This document shows positions 50,018 through 58,289 of a DNA stretch of 61,098 bases, piece by piece. The notes under the pieces are model-generated. The model saw only the letters and a program-made list of their open reading frames with translations, was not told where the DNA came from and ran no database searches. This DNA is from an uncultured Verrucomicrobiales bacterium (GTDB lineage Bacteria > Verrucomicrobiota > Verrucomicrobiia > Verrucomicrobiales > Akkermansiaceae), in NCBI GenBank assembly GCA_937928735.1, contig CALFVF010000008.1:65971-127068 (forward strand). Reading direction: 5' to 3'. A program made the position numbers and the translations under genes. How positions within the stretch are numbered: the first letter of the stretch is position 1; each line of letters starts with the position of its first letter.

Positions 50018-50704
50018 ATGAGTTCTCAGTCCACGCATCAGCAAGAACTCAACATTCTCTATCAGGATGAGTGGCTTGTGGTGGTCGATAAACCAGCTGG
50101 TCATCTCGTGCATCCAGCTTCCGAGCCTCAGCTTGAGGATCAAGTGGTCATGAAGATACTGAGAGATCAAATTGGAGTGCGAGTGAATTCCATTCACAGG
50201 TTAGATCGCCCGACATGCGGGGTGCTGCTCTTTGGAATTGAGAAAGCAGTCACTAAGGCTCTTCATCACGACTTGGCGCAGAGACGCATTAAGAAGGAAT
50301 ACTGGGCTGTGGTGGAGGGAGTAGCACCCAGAGAATGGGTGTGTGAGGAGCCCATTCAAAAGGAAGAAGGGGCACCTCATCGTGAGGCTAGGACGGAGTT
50401 CACACGTCTAGGGCAAGTGGAGCAAAAGGGGGTGAATCTGTCATTGCTGAGAGCTTGCCCGCATACGGGGAGGTTTCATCAAATTCGCCGCCACTTATTA
50501 CACGCGGGTCTGCCTATCGTGGGGGATTATCGCTATGCGGGTATAGCGCGTAGTGAGGTACTTTCTGAACTATTTGGCACAGAGAAACAAATGCTTCTCC
50601 AAGCGCAATCTATCGAGTTTGTGCATCCCCACACTAAGGAGACACTTCGTGTAGAAGCTCCAGTATTCAAGGCTGTGACTCGGCTTTTTGGTTGCGTTTT
50701 CTAA
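50018..50704 (+). CDS. truC: RluA-family pseudouridine synthase (TruC-like)
   Basis: Isomerises uridine in RNA; TruC acts on U65 of some tRNAs. 228 residues from the ATG at 50018 (an in-frame ATG at 49994 overlaps the upstream permease). Catalytic HRLDRPTCGVLLFG with the active Asp (about residue 66) and the KKEYWAVVEG and GRFHQIRRHLLHAGLPIVGD motifs. No S4 domain, as in TruC. The exact RNA target is inferred from family only. Confidence 0.88.
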   Translation: MSSQSTHQQELNILYQDEWLVVVDKPAGHLVHPASEPQLEDQVVMKILRDQIGVRVNSIHRLDRPTCGVLLFGIEKAVTKALHHDLAQRRIKKEYWAVVEGVAPREWVCEEPIQKEEGAPHREARTEFTRLGQVEQKGVNLSLLRACPHTGRFHQIRRHLLHAGLPIVGDYRYAGIARSEVLSELFGTEKQMLLQAQSIEFVHPHTKETLRVEAPVFKAVTRLFGCVF

Positions 50705-50725
50705 GCTCCGTGATTCTTTGGAGAT

Positions 50726-51760
50726 ATGGCAAGCTTGCACCAAATAGAGCCCAAAGCTGAGCAAACAGAATCTGCAGAGAAAGAGTTCCCAGATAAAGAA
50801 CTTCGTCTGGAATTTGAAACCCCCCAGTTTCTTCACGCCCTCTTTGCCAATGAGCCGCGGGAGCTAGATTATCTCAAAGAGAGCTTAGGACTAAGCTGGG
50901 TGACTCGAGAAGGCTGGATCTCCCTGAAGGGGCCAGAGTCTTCTCTAGTGGCAGCTGAACTGGCTTTTTCTGATCTAGAAGAAGCTCGTCGACAAGGAGT
51001 CGAGCTGAGTGCGAAGGATTTCCGCATGGCACTCGATCTGGCCTCAGCCCAGCAAGGGATTGGAGTTTCCCAAATCACAAGTGTGAAGCTACTAGGTGCT
51101 AAGGGTAAGAAACCCGTGACAGCACGCTCACCACAGCAGCTGCGCTATATTGAGTCTATGCAGCAGCATGATGTGGTCTTTGGCCTAGGCCCTGCGGGTA
51201 CTGGCAAGACGTATCTGGCGATGGCTATGGCACTATCCATGCTAAAGAACCGAGAAGTGAATCGTATTGTGCTCACGCGCCCAGCTGTGGAAGCCGGTGA
51301 GGCACTCGGATTCTTACCGGGAGACTTAAAGGAAAAGGTCGCTCCATACCTGCGCCCTCTCTATGACGCACTGCATGATATGGCGGATCAGTCACAGGCT
51401 CAGCGCTGGCTGGAAGATGGCACCATTGAGATCGCGCCACTCGCCTACATGCGTGGCCGTACTCTGGCGCGCTCTTTTGTGATTCTTGATGAAGCACAGA
51501 ACACCACCTGTGAGCAGATGTTTATGCTGCTCACTCGTATCGGTGAGGGGACTCGCTGTGTGGTGACAGGGGATGCGTCGCAGGTGGATCTCAAGGCTGG
51601 TGTATCGTCAGGCTTAATGGAAGCGGAGCGCGCTCTTGCCGATGTGAAAGGGGTCGATATGGTGCGTTTTTCTCGCACCGATGTGGTGCGACACCCAGTG
51701 GTGGCACGTATTATTGGGGCTTATGAATCTCATCGTGGTCACTCGAACTCGTGTAGCTGA
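50726..51760 (+). CDS. phoH: PhoH-family ATPase (PhoL/YbeZ type)
   Basis: 344 residues. RNA-associated P-loop ATPase. N-terminal KH-like region (about 25-125), Walker A GPAGTGKT (155-162), RPAVEAGEALGFLPGD (about 182-197) and Walker B FVILDEAQNTT (about 249-259), with GDASQVDL. Relatives work with YbeY in ribosome/rRNA maintenance; ybeY is not seen here. It starts 21 bases after truC, same strand. Confidence 0.93.
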   Translation: MASLHQIEPKAEQTESAEKEFPDKELRLEFETPQFLHALFANEPRELDYLKESLGLSWVTREGWISLKGPESSLVAAELAFSDLEEARRQGVELSAKDFRMALDLASAQQGIGVSQITSVKLLGAKGKKPVTARSPQQLRYIESMQQHDVVFGLGPAGTGKTYLAMAMALSMLKNREVNRIVLTRPAVEAGEALGFLPGDLKEKVAPYLRPLYDALHDMADQSQAQRWLEDGTIEIAPLAYMRGRTLARSFVILDEAQNTTCEQMFMLLTRIGEGTRCVVTGDASQVDLKAGVSSGLMEAERALADVKGVDMVRFSRTDVVRHPVVARIIGAYESHRGHSNSCS

Positions 51761-51853
51761 AGGTTCTTTAGGCCATTTTAGAGTTGCGTAGTTAAAAAAA
51801 GTAGAGATGATTCGCCCGCTTCACCTCAGTGTTTGAGGGGGATCATTGAACGA

Positions 51854-51861
51854 AAAAGGAG
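51854..51861 (+). promoter_or_regulatory. Shine-Dalgarno site deciding the infA start
   Basis: AAAAGGAG lies 6 bases before the ATC at 51868 and 126 bases before the first in-frame ATG. It supports a non-standard start. Confidence 0.7.
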
Positions 51862-51867
51862 TTAGTT

Positions 51868-52236
51868 ATCGCAGATCAACCAAAGAAAAAGACGGCCAAG
51901 AAGAAGACAGCAGGTGGTGGTGGACCACGTGGAGGCGGTCCGCGCGGCCGTGGTAGAGGCCGTGGACGTGGTCGTGGACGTGGTCGCATGCAGCAAAAGC
52001 GCAATCAGTCCGATGATGGTCGCGAAGACAAGTCTGTCGAAATCGAAGGGACTATCAAATCTGTACTAGCTGGTACTATGTTTAAAGTCGAGCTTGCTAG
52101 TGGTCACGAGGTTCTTGCTCACATTTCTGGTAAAATGCGTAAGCGCTTTATTCGCCTTGTTGTCGGTGATAAGGTAAAGATGGAAATGTCCCCTTATGAT
52201 ACCTCAAAGGCACGGATTGTTTTCCGCATAGGCTGA
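51868..52236 (+). CDS. infA: Translation initiation factor IF-1 with RG-rich N-terminal extension; ATC start proposed
   Basis: The C-terminal 70 residues are IF-1 ([50 protein letters not shown]). An ATG at 51988 would give 82 residues but has no ribosome site. The same frame runs upstream through (R-G)n repeats to a stop at 51847 without any ATG, GTG or TTG. A strong AAAAGGAG at 51854-51861 sits 6 bases before ATC at 51868, which gives [12 protein letters not shown] after the first residue, a natural N-terminus. I therefore propose ATC as start (122 residues). Near-cognate starts such as AUU in infC are rejected by IF3, so this may tie IF-1 level to initiation fidelity. A CCTCA/TGAGG hairpin precedes the site. 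Confidence 0.75.
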   Translation: MADQPKKKTAKKKTAGGGGPRGGGPRGRGRGRGRGRGRGRMQQKRNQSDDGREDKSVEIEGTIKSVLAGTMFKVELASGHEVLAHISGKMRKRFIRLVVGDKVKMEMSPYDTSKARIVFRIG

Positions 52237-52279
52237 TCTGCTGATTCGCGTATCAGCTCATTTGTCGACTAGTTGATCA

Positions 52280-52303
52280 ATTCGTAGAATCGGAGATTCG
52301 GAG
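52280..52303. repeat. Short dispersed repeat, copy 2
   Basis: ATTCGTAGAATCGGAGATTC and the four next bases match 33352-33375 (20 of 24). Both lie in intergenic DNA. A GATTCG word recurs within. Confidence 0.5.
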
Positions 52304-52362
52304 ATTGTTTGGTTGATCGTTTCTTTCACTGTGTTTATTAGTTTACCTAGTTTTATCAAGGT

Positions 52363-52656
52363 ATGCTAGTCATCGTGATTGTCTCTATCCTCGCTCACAT
52401 TCGATTTCGTAGAACGCTACAAGCGAAGAACTACTCAGATAGACGATTGTGGCTGAGCCCGATAGCCATTGGTGTACTCACACTAGTGGTTAATCAGCTA
52501 GCACATCTCATTGTTCGTTATCTAGTCGAGCCTGATTCGATAGTTGGCAGGGTGATGCCTCTGCTAATATTTATTCTGAGCTATCTTGTGTTTTTTGGAG
52601 CCGTTTCTATAGCTTGGAAAAACGTAAAGTTACTGATGCCGCGTGAGAAATTATAG
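52363..52656 (+). CDS. Small integral membrane protein (97 aa)
   Basis: 97 residues with about three hydrophobic segments (1-12, 30-50, 63-85) and basic loops (RFRRTLQAKNYSDRR; KNVKLLMPREKL). No family recognised. Start at the ATG following a weak GG-rich stretch; the first span starts at once, so an N-in or reverse-signal topology is possible. Not clearly in an operon. Confidence 0.55.
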   Translation: MLVIVIVSILAHIRFRRTLQAKNYSDRRLWLSPIAIGVLTLVVNQLAHLIVRYLVEPDSIVGRVMPLLIFILSYLVFFGAVSIAWKNVKLLMPREKL

Positions 52657-52770
52657 AAGAAAGCTGTGGATAAGACACGACTATCGATTCAGCGCTGATA
52701 TTGATTCACGATTGATTTACTTCGCTTTTTCATGGGAAAGAAACGAAATACTGAGTAACCTATTTGAACT

Positions 52771-53121
52771 ATGAAAGTCTACGCATACAAAGGCTGCGGC
52801 ACTTGCAAAAAGGCCATAAAGTGGCTGCGCGCGCAAGAGATTGAGTTTGATGAGATGGCGATACGTGAGACTCCCCCGAGCCTTGAGGAGCTGAAGCAAG
52901 CTCTTGCTGCGAAGGGTCAGCTTAAGGCACTCTTTAATACATCGGGTATGGATTATCGCTCGATGGGCTTAAAGGATAAGTTCGCTGATTTATCCGAGTC
53001 AGAGGCACTCGAACTACTTACAACTAACGGAAATCTCGTGAAGCGACCCTTGGTGATTGCGGAGGGCATAGCGCTAGTTGGCTTTAAGCAAGAAGACTGG
53101 GAGCGTGCATTTTCTCTCTAG
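52771..53121 (+). CDS. ArsC/Spx-family thioredoxin-fold protein
   Basis: 116 residues. ArsC-like fold with CGTC (Cys9-Cys12) near the N-terminus and conserved LFNTSGMDYRSMGLKDK (about 54-70) and NLVKRPLVI (about 88-96). This is the YffB/Spx/MgsR group; true arsenate reductase needs further Arg residues that cannot be judged. A glutathione- or thiol-linked reductase role is possible. Single gene. Confidence 0.87.
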   Translation: MKVYAYKGCGTCKKAIKWLRAQEIEFDEMAIRETPPSLEELKQALAAKGQLKALFNTSGMDYRSMGLKDKFADLSESEALELLTTNGNLVKRPLVIAEGIALVGFKQEDWERAFSL

Positions 53122-53210
53122 AGGCATGAGTTCAGAGGTGACCTAGAGACTTTGGTGGCCTGATTGTCGGCTTGTCAGTAGGTTGTTTCTTTGTCAGAAG
53201 TGAGTGAGTT

Positions 53211-55025
53211 ATGTTTGAGAGTTCAGAGCAGATTTTTTTAGCAATTCTCACGGTTGTTGTGTTTGCAGCATTCGTGAAGGAGTGGCTATCTGCGGAGCTT
53301 GTCGCTATTGGCGCACTATTAGCCTGTGTCTTTGCGGGTGTTTTATCGGTCGACCCTGGGAGTGCCAATAATGCTCTCATGGTCTTTGCCCATCCCGCTC
53401 CAATCACTGTGGCATGCATGTTTATCATGAGTGCAGCCCTAGAGAGAACAGCTGTGATCGAGTCTCTGGGTTCATGGTTTGAGCGCGTGGCTGGGGGCAG
53501 CCCCACGCGTATGTTAGTGGTCATGCTCTTACTGGTGGCTGCTCTCTCAGGGTTTGTGAATAACACACCTGTGGTGGTGGTCTTTATGCCTATTGTGTTA
53601 GCGATTTGCCGCAAGAAGGACTACACTGCCTCGAAGTTTCTCATTCCTCTCTCTTACGCCGCGATTGCGGGTGGGACGACAACTATCATTGGAACGTCCA
53701 CAAATCTAGTGGCATCAGGCATTGCTAGTAAGTCCATGGAGCCATTCTCTATGTTTGAGATCACGAAACTTGGTCTGATCTTTGTGGTCGTGACCTTTGT
53801 GTATCTGATGACGATTGGTCGCAAGTTGCTGCCTAGTCGTGTGACGCTCGCCTCTATTATTGATAATTCCACGAATCGTGAGTTCATCACCCACGCGTAT
53901 GTGAAAGAGGGCTCAGATCTAAGTGGTCTGCTGTTTCCTGATTCTGTCTTGGCAAAGCAGAAAAAAATCCGAGTGTTAGAAGTCGTTCGTAATGGAGTTA
54001 GACTCACAGATCCTTTGCCCGAAGTGCGCTTTGAGGAAGGGGACGAAATTGTTTTTAAAGGCAATCTAGAGGCTGTAATGGGCATGTCTAACACAGAGGG
54101 TATGGATGTGCGCGGGCAGACCCAATTAGGACTCGAGGATGTGCGCACAGAGAGTGCTGTTTTGATGGAAGGCATTGTGGGGCCAGAGTCCTCGCTGGCT
54201 GGTAAAAACCTCAAGCAGCTAAACTTTCGCCAGAAATTCGGCGTTCTTATCTTGGCGGTGCATCGCCGTGGGCGGAATCTGCGCGAGCGCTTTGAGGATG
54301 AGCAGCTCACCTTTGGTGACACTCTGTTAGTCCAGGGCCCTGCTGAGAAAATGCGCCAGCTTTTTGAGCAAAAAGATTTCATTAACCTAAGTGAGCCTAA
54401 GCAGCATGTGATGCGGCGCTCTAAAGGGCCCATTGTCATAGGAGCCTTATGCCTCTTTGTTCTTATGGGGGCTCTAGGGGGGCACTTTGGTATCCCTCAG
54501 TTACCGACAGTGCAGGTGGCTCTGGGCTGCGCCTTGCTCGTGCTGGTGACTCGCTGCTTAGACCCGCACGAGGCCTTTCAGGCGATCGAGTGGAAGGTAG
54601 TCTTTATGATTTGTGGCATGCTAGGGCTGGGCATGGCGATGGATCAGAGTGGGCTGGCGAGTAACTTGGCGACTTCAGTCGTAAATCTCATTGGTGATGA
54701 CAGTCCGCATCTGATGCTGGCGGCCTTCTACCTGCTAGCCGCTGTTCTCACAGAAATGATCAGTAACAATGCCGTGGCTGCACTGCTCACACCTCTCGCC
54801 CTCTATGTGGGTGATGCTATGGGGGTGGATGCGAGGCCTTTTGTTGTTGCTGTGATGTTTGGCTCCTCAGCGAGTTTCTCCACCCCGATCGGCTATCAGA
54901 CCAATACCTTTGTGTATGGTGCTGGTGGCTATAAGTTTGCGGATTTCTTCCGTGCAGGATTTCCTCTTGCGGTGATTCTCTGGATACTAGCGAGTTATCT
55001 CATTCCTGTATTCTGGCCATTTTAG
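53211..55025 (+). CDS. SLC13/DASS-type anion transporter with TrkA-C domains
   Basis: 604 residues. Two membrane halves (about 5-190 and 405-604) separated by a soluble part with two RCK_C/TrkA-C domains (about 215-290 and 320-395). Marks: SGFVNNTPVVVVFMPIVLAICRKK with IGTSTNLV (substrate/Na site, first half) and EMISNNAVAALLTPLALYVGD with SSASFSTPIGYQTN (second half). Such proteins move sulfate, dicarboxylates or similar anions with Na+; RCK_C domains suggest control by a ligand. Substrate not clear. Confidence 0.92.
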   Translation: MFESSEQIFLAILTVVVFAAFVKEWLSAELVAIGALLACVFAGVLSVDPGSANNALMVFAHPAPITVACMFIMSAALERTAVIESLGSWFERVAGGSPTRMLVVMLLLVAALSGFVNNTPVVVVFMPIVLAICRKKDYTASKFLIPLSYAAIAGGTTTIIGTSTNLVASGIASKSMEPFSMFEITKLGLIFVVVTFVYLMTIGRKLLPSRVTLASIIDNSTNREFITHAYVKEGSDLSGLLFPDSVLAKQKKIRVLEVVRNGVRLTDPLPEVRFEEGDEIVFKGNLEAVMGMSNTEGMDVRGQTQLGLEDVRTESAVLMEGIVGPESSLAGKNLKQLNFRQKFGVLILAVHRRGRNLRERFEDEQLTFGDTLLVQGPAEKMRQLFEQKDFINLSEPKQHVMRRSKGPIVIGALCLFVLMGALGGHFGIPQLPTVQVALGCALLVLVTRCLDPHEAFQAIEWKVVFMICGMLGLGMAMDQSGLASNLATSVVNLIGDDSPHLMLAAFYLLAAVLTEMISNNAVAALLTPLALYVGDAMGVDARPFVVAVMFGSSASFSTPIGYQTNTFVYGAGGYKFADFFRAGFPLAVILWILASYLIPVFWPF

Positions 55026-55066
55026 CGCAGATTTATATTAGATTTACATGAACGGAGAGACGAAAT

Positions 55067-55534
55067 ATGGGAAAAGAAATTGAGCGCAAGTTCCTGGTGA
55101 CTAACACATCGTGGAAAGAGGCTGGCAAACCACAGAGGATACAACAAGGCTACTTGGCGAAGCAAAACGGGGTGACGGCTCGTGTTCGGACGATTGCTGA
55201 GAAAGGCTTCCTTACCATCAAGGGGCCGACTACTGGTATTTCGCGAGCAGAGTTTGAGTATGAAATACCCTATGCGGATGCGCTGGGTCTGCTCGAGCTC
55301 TGTGCGGGGCCAACCATCGAGAAATATCGATCTCTGATTCCCTGTGGTCAGCATCTCTGGGAGGTGGATGAATTTCTCGGTGAGAATGAGGGTCTAGTGG
55401 TAGCGGAAATAGAGCTTGGTGCCGAAGATGAGAGCTTTGAGAAGCCTCTTTGGCTGGGGGAAGAAGTTTCCAGTGATAAGCGCTACTTTAACTCTAAGCT
55501 CGCTCAGTTCCCATACCGAGACTGGGTGAAGTAG
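55067..55534 (+). CDS. CYTH-domain (triphosphate tunnel metalloenzyme) protein
   Basis: 155 residues. N-terminal ExExK signature EIERK (E4, E6, K8) and alternating charged strands (RVRTIAEKGFLTIKGP, EFEYEIPY, EKYRSLI, WEVDEFLGENEGLVVAEIEL) of the tunnel fold. Bacterial forms often are tripolyphosphatases or inorganic polyphosphate enzymes. ATG with a GGAGAG site. It may be coupled with no neighbour. Confidence 0.92.
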   Translation: MGKEIERKFLVTNTSWKEAGKPQRIQQGYLAKQNGVTARVRTIAEKGFLTIKGPTTGISRAEFEYEIPYADALGLLELCAGPTIEKYRSLIPCGQHLWEVDEFLGENEGLVVAEIELGAEDESFEKPLWLGEEVSSDKRYFNSKLAQFPYRDWVK

Positions 55535-55573
55535 GGAGCTTGCATTTTTAGAAGGAGTTTATAGTGTCTACCT

Positions 55574-56242
55574 ATGCGAGTAGTGATGCTATATCTTTTC
55601 ATGACCTTATCGAGTGTCTATGCAGGGCTTGAGTTTAAGTCACTCAGTGTGGAACAAACAGCCAAGCCTGAGGACAGTGTGATGGTGTTCTCTTACCCAT
55701 TTACCAATACTTCTGAGAAAGCTGTGACCATCGGGAGATTTAACGCAGGTTGCTCCTGTCTTGAGGTCAAAGACTTAACCAAAAAGACCTACCAGCCAGG
55801 GGAATCGGGTGTGATCGAGCTCGATTTCGCACTTGGCACTTTCACGGGCAAGGTCGAGAAAACCATGTACCTGTGGTATGAGGGGGTGAAAACAAAGAGC
55901 CCTTCTTTTGTGCTGCGAGCTACTGTGAATATTCCTGTGCTATTTGAAGTGGAGCCTAAGACTCTGAAGTGGGCGAAGGGGGCAGAGGCTGATATGAAGA
56001 TTATTAGGCTCTCTGCTCAGACAGATAACTCTGTTCATATCTCCAATATCATTTGTACAAATCCTAATTTTAAGGTGGAGCTTGTGACGAAAAAGGAAGG
56101 CTATGAATATGAGTTTGAAGTGACACCACTAGACATGGAGAAAGTGGGCTTTGGCATCATTAAATTCGATACAGATTCTCAAGTGGAGAGATTTCGCCGA
56201 GGGCAGGCCTTTATGGTGATTAGTCGAACCTCGAAGCCATGA
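55574..56242 (+). CDS. DUF1573 secreted protein
   Basis: 222 residues. Signal peptide (about 1-17). DUF1573 region (about 18-110) with FPFTNTSEKAVTI-like strand and the GCSC motif (59-62), which in this family is followed by strands of an Ig-like fold. The rest is a second beta-domain (about 115-222). It overlaps the rhodanese gene by 4 bases (ATGA), so they work together, perhaps in thiol or sulfur handling in the periplasm. Function of DUF1573 is unknown. Confidence 0.85.
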   Translation: MRVVMLYLFMTLSSVYAGLEFKSLSVEQTAKPEDSVMVFSYPFTNTSEKAVTIGRFNAGCSCLEVKDLTKKTYQPGESGVIELDFALGTFTGKVEKTMYLWYEGVKTKSPSFVLRATVNIPVLFEVEPKTLKWAKGAEADMKIIRLSAQTDNSVHISNIICTNPNFKVELVTKKEGYEYEFEVTPLDMEKVGFGIIKFDTDSQVERFRRGQAFMVISRTSKP

Positions 56243-56721
56243 AGAAAACGGTTCTAGAAATATGCATGATTCTCTTTGCCTCATGTCTATTGACGCTAGG
56301 TTACTACGGTATTGTAGGAGAACCAAATAGGGAGATTGTGTGTGTGAGTGAGGACTTGGAGCCTCACCATGTCTGTATGCAGACTGTCATCGGAGACTGG
56401 GGAGGTGAGGTGCAGTGGGTGGATGCCCGTACGCGGAAAGAGTGGGAAAAGAATGGTATAGAGGGGAGTGTGCTTCTCACAGATGATGCCAAGGAGAACT
56501 TTAATGATCTGCTCAATGCATCGATGGAAGCTATCTTTATGGCATCCCAGCAGCAGCAAAAAGTCGTAATCTACTGTAATGGTGTAGCCTGTGGTTCATC
56601 GAAGGCCGTGCACGCGAAGTTGATAGAGCAGGGAATTTATGAAGAAATCTATATTCTCCATGGTGGCTGGAAGGCACTTTCTCAAGAATTAGCGAAGGAA
56701 ACCTCAGTGTTGAATCAGTAG
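56239..56721 (+). CDS. Membrane-anchored rhodanese-like protein
   Basis: 160 residues. N-terminal membrane segment (about 5-24), then a rhodanese domain with WVDARTRKEWEKNGIEGSVLL (60-80) and active-site loop YCNGVACGSS (112-121, Cys113 the likely persulfide Cys). Transfers sulfane sulfur or acts in redox. Translationally coupled with the DUF1573 gene. Outside the cytoplasm by topology. Confidence 0.88.
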   Translation: MKKTVLEICMILFASCLLTLGYYGIVGEPNREIVCVSEDLEPHHVCMQTVIGDWGGEVQWVDARTRKEWEKNGIEGSVLLTDDAKENFNDLLNASMEAIFMASQQQQKVVIYCNGVACGSSKAVHAKLIEQGIYEEIYILHGGWKALSQELAKETSVLNQ

Positions 56722-56751
56722 TTTGATGGAATTATCCATCGCAAGCTTCGG

Positions 56752-57417
56752 TTAGTTCTCCATCGCGAGCTTCAGGAGGGTCGCGAGCTCTAGATCTTCT
56801 GGGAAGGTGATTTTGGGATTCATCGTCTGATTAGGGACTAGGCGCGTGGGGACTCCGATCGTTTCCATTGCGGAGACTTCGTCTGTCACTAGTGTTTTTG
56901 TTTGGAGAACGTTCTGATAGGCTCGCTTTAGTAAGCTAGTTTCAAAAATCTGCGGAGTTTCCATTAGCCAGAGGTGCTCACGATCGACCGAGGAAGTGGC
57001 AAAGTCGCTGTCGTCAGCCCGCTTCAGTGTTTCTGTGACTCGGCGAGCACTCGTTGCCGCCTTGTCCTTGAGGGCTTGCTGATAGACTCGCTGGATCTGA
57101 GTAGAAGTGATGAGTGGCCGCGCTGCATCGTGCACCGCGACGTATTGGCTTTCTTGACTCAGAGCTGCTAGACCATTGGCTACAGAATGATGGCGCTCTT
57201 CTCCTCCATCGACGCAAATGACGGGAATCGAGCTGCTAGTGAGATCCAGGGAGTGAAAGCGCTCAGAGTCTGTCACGATGATGAGCTCGCTGATATCTGG
57301 GCTCTTGAGTAGTGCCCAGACTGTCTGCTGGAGTACACTAGCACCACAGAGTGGAGCCATGAGTTTATCAAATCCCATGCGGCGGCTCGATCCGGCTGCC
57401 ACTATGATCGCGGCCAT
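56752..57417 (-). CDS. ispD: 2-C-methyl-D-erythritol 4-phosphate cytidylyltransferase
   Basis: Third enzyme of the MEP isoprenoid pathway. 221 residues from the ATG at 57417 (MAAIIVAAGSSRRMGFDKL); the frame extends 18 codons upstream but the conserved CTP-binding AAGxSxRMGxDK should be at the N-terminus. Further motifs: GGEERHHSVANGL, VHDAARPL, ATSARRVTETLKR (substrate Arg, Lys) and LVTDEVSAME (usual TDD/TDE). No ispF fused or next to it. Confidence 0.92.
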   Translation of the reverse strand: MAAIIVAAGSSRRMGFDKLMAPLCGASVLQQTVWALLKSPDISELIIVTDSERFHSLDLTSSSIPVICVDGGEERHHSVANGLAALSQESQYVAVHDAARPLITSTQIQRVYQQALKDKAATSARRVTETLKRADDSDFATSSVDREHLWLMETPQIFETSLLKRAYQNVLQTKTLVTDEVSAMETIGVPTRLVPNQTMNPKITFPEDLELATLLKLAMEN

Positions 57418-57556
57418 CGTTTGCTCAGTGTTCACAGCACATAATCTGCCAAGGGTGTCGGGCATTGCCAAGTGTTACCTGTAGAGGGGTGAGAGAAATA
57501 CCGTTGAGAGAAATATTTATTGGCGATCTTTGGCGCTATCCTTCAAGAAAACAGAA

Positions 57557-57582
57557 AAGCCCTGAGAGCGATCTCAGGGCTT
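57557..57582 (-). terminator. Rho-independent terminator of the 133-aa gene
   Basis: AAGCCCTGAGA pairs perfectly with TCTCAGGGCTT (11 bp, loop GCGA). On the minus strand it is followed by TTCTGTTTTC. It lies 37 bases after the stop at 57619. Confidence 0.85.
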
Positions 57583-57618
57583 AAATAAAAGGGGATAAAA
57601 AAGCAGGGAATTCGGCAT

Positions 57619-58020
57619 TTACGCCATAGAGCTATCTGGTAGCTCAGGCATTCCTGGGGATGCGAAGTTTTCCTCCACATCAGATGGCTTGTGTTTGGCT
57701 CTTTCTCTTGCTTTTTCTGAGGCTCTGCGACCTGCTTCGGCACCCTTCTTGAGACCTTCTTTCACAGACTGAGGGACAAATTCATTGGCAAATGCTCCTG
57801 CAAATACTGTACCGTAAGCCACCGAGTAGGCGAGGTCAAAGGCCGCTTCTGCGATCGCACCCTTGAGCTTGGGAGCGGCTTCTTGTGCTTTCGCTCGGGC
57901 GTCATCTGCACCGTGCTTGAGAGCGTCTTTGAAGTTATTGAAGGATGGTTTGGATTCTTCAGAGGTATTCTCTCTGTGAGGCTCTGATGTCATTTCTGGG
58001 TTCATAGGATTGTCTTCCAT
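57619..58020 (-). CDS. Small helical protein of unknown function
   Basis: 133 residues. Charged N-terminus, then an Ala-rich helical stretch (about 28-60, DDARAKAQEAAPKLKGAIAEAA), a mildly hydrophobic segment (AYSVAYGTVFAGAFANEF, 65-82) and a basic helix (KKGAEAGRRASEKARERAKH). It resembles small amphipathic cytosolic proteins with YtxH/LEA-like helices but no family fits. It lies divergent from fusA, with its own terminator, so it is a real transcript unit. Confidence 0.65.
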   Translation of the reverse strand: MEDNPMNPEMTSEPHRENTSEESKPSFNNFKDALKHGADDARAKAQEAAPKLKGAIAEAAFDLAYSVAYGTVFAGAFANEFVPQSVKEGLKKGAEAGRRASEKARERAKHKPSDVEENFASPGMPELPDSSMA

Positions 58021-58083
58021 AATATTTAATTTTGATGATTGAATCGTTTCTACAAAAGATTAGACCACAGATTGTTTAAAACA

Positions 58084-58113
58084 TTCATTACAATAGGGAC
58101 TTCTCTTTATAAT
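58084..58113 (+). promoter_or_regulatory. Candidate fusA promoter
   Basis: TTCATT (58084-58089) and a perfect TATAAT (58108-58113) spaced by 18 bases. A leader of about 170 bases would precede the fusA ATG at 58290. Confidence 0.4.
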
Positions 58114-58289
58114 GCTCTTGTCGTCACTGTCTGGATGTGCAGGCAGGCCTTTGCGCTAAATGGCTTCCACTGAGCGTAAAAAACTAAAACTCAGAGTTGC
58201 CAAATGGCTAGGTTCCTAGTATGTCCCGCGGACGTTGTCTCGTGCCTGGTCCTATCCAGGTGGGGACGAGTAGACTAAATTCTAGACTC

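Noticed and set aside
53654..54439. Long (261-codon) minus-strand frame
   Set aside because: It lies wholly opposite the SLC13/TrkA-C gene, is Ser/Arg-rich low-complexity, and mirrors the codon pattern of the real gene.
58221..58289. 23-residue N-terminal extension of EF-G
   Set aside because: EF-G starts with a short lead before [13 protein letters not shown]; the extension has no likeness and is probably leader RNA.
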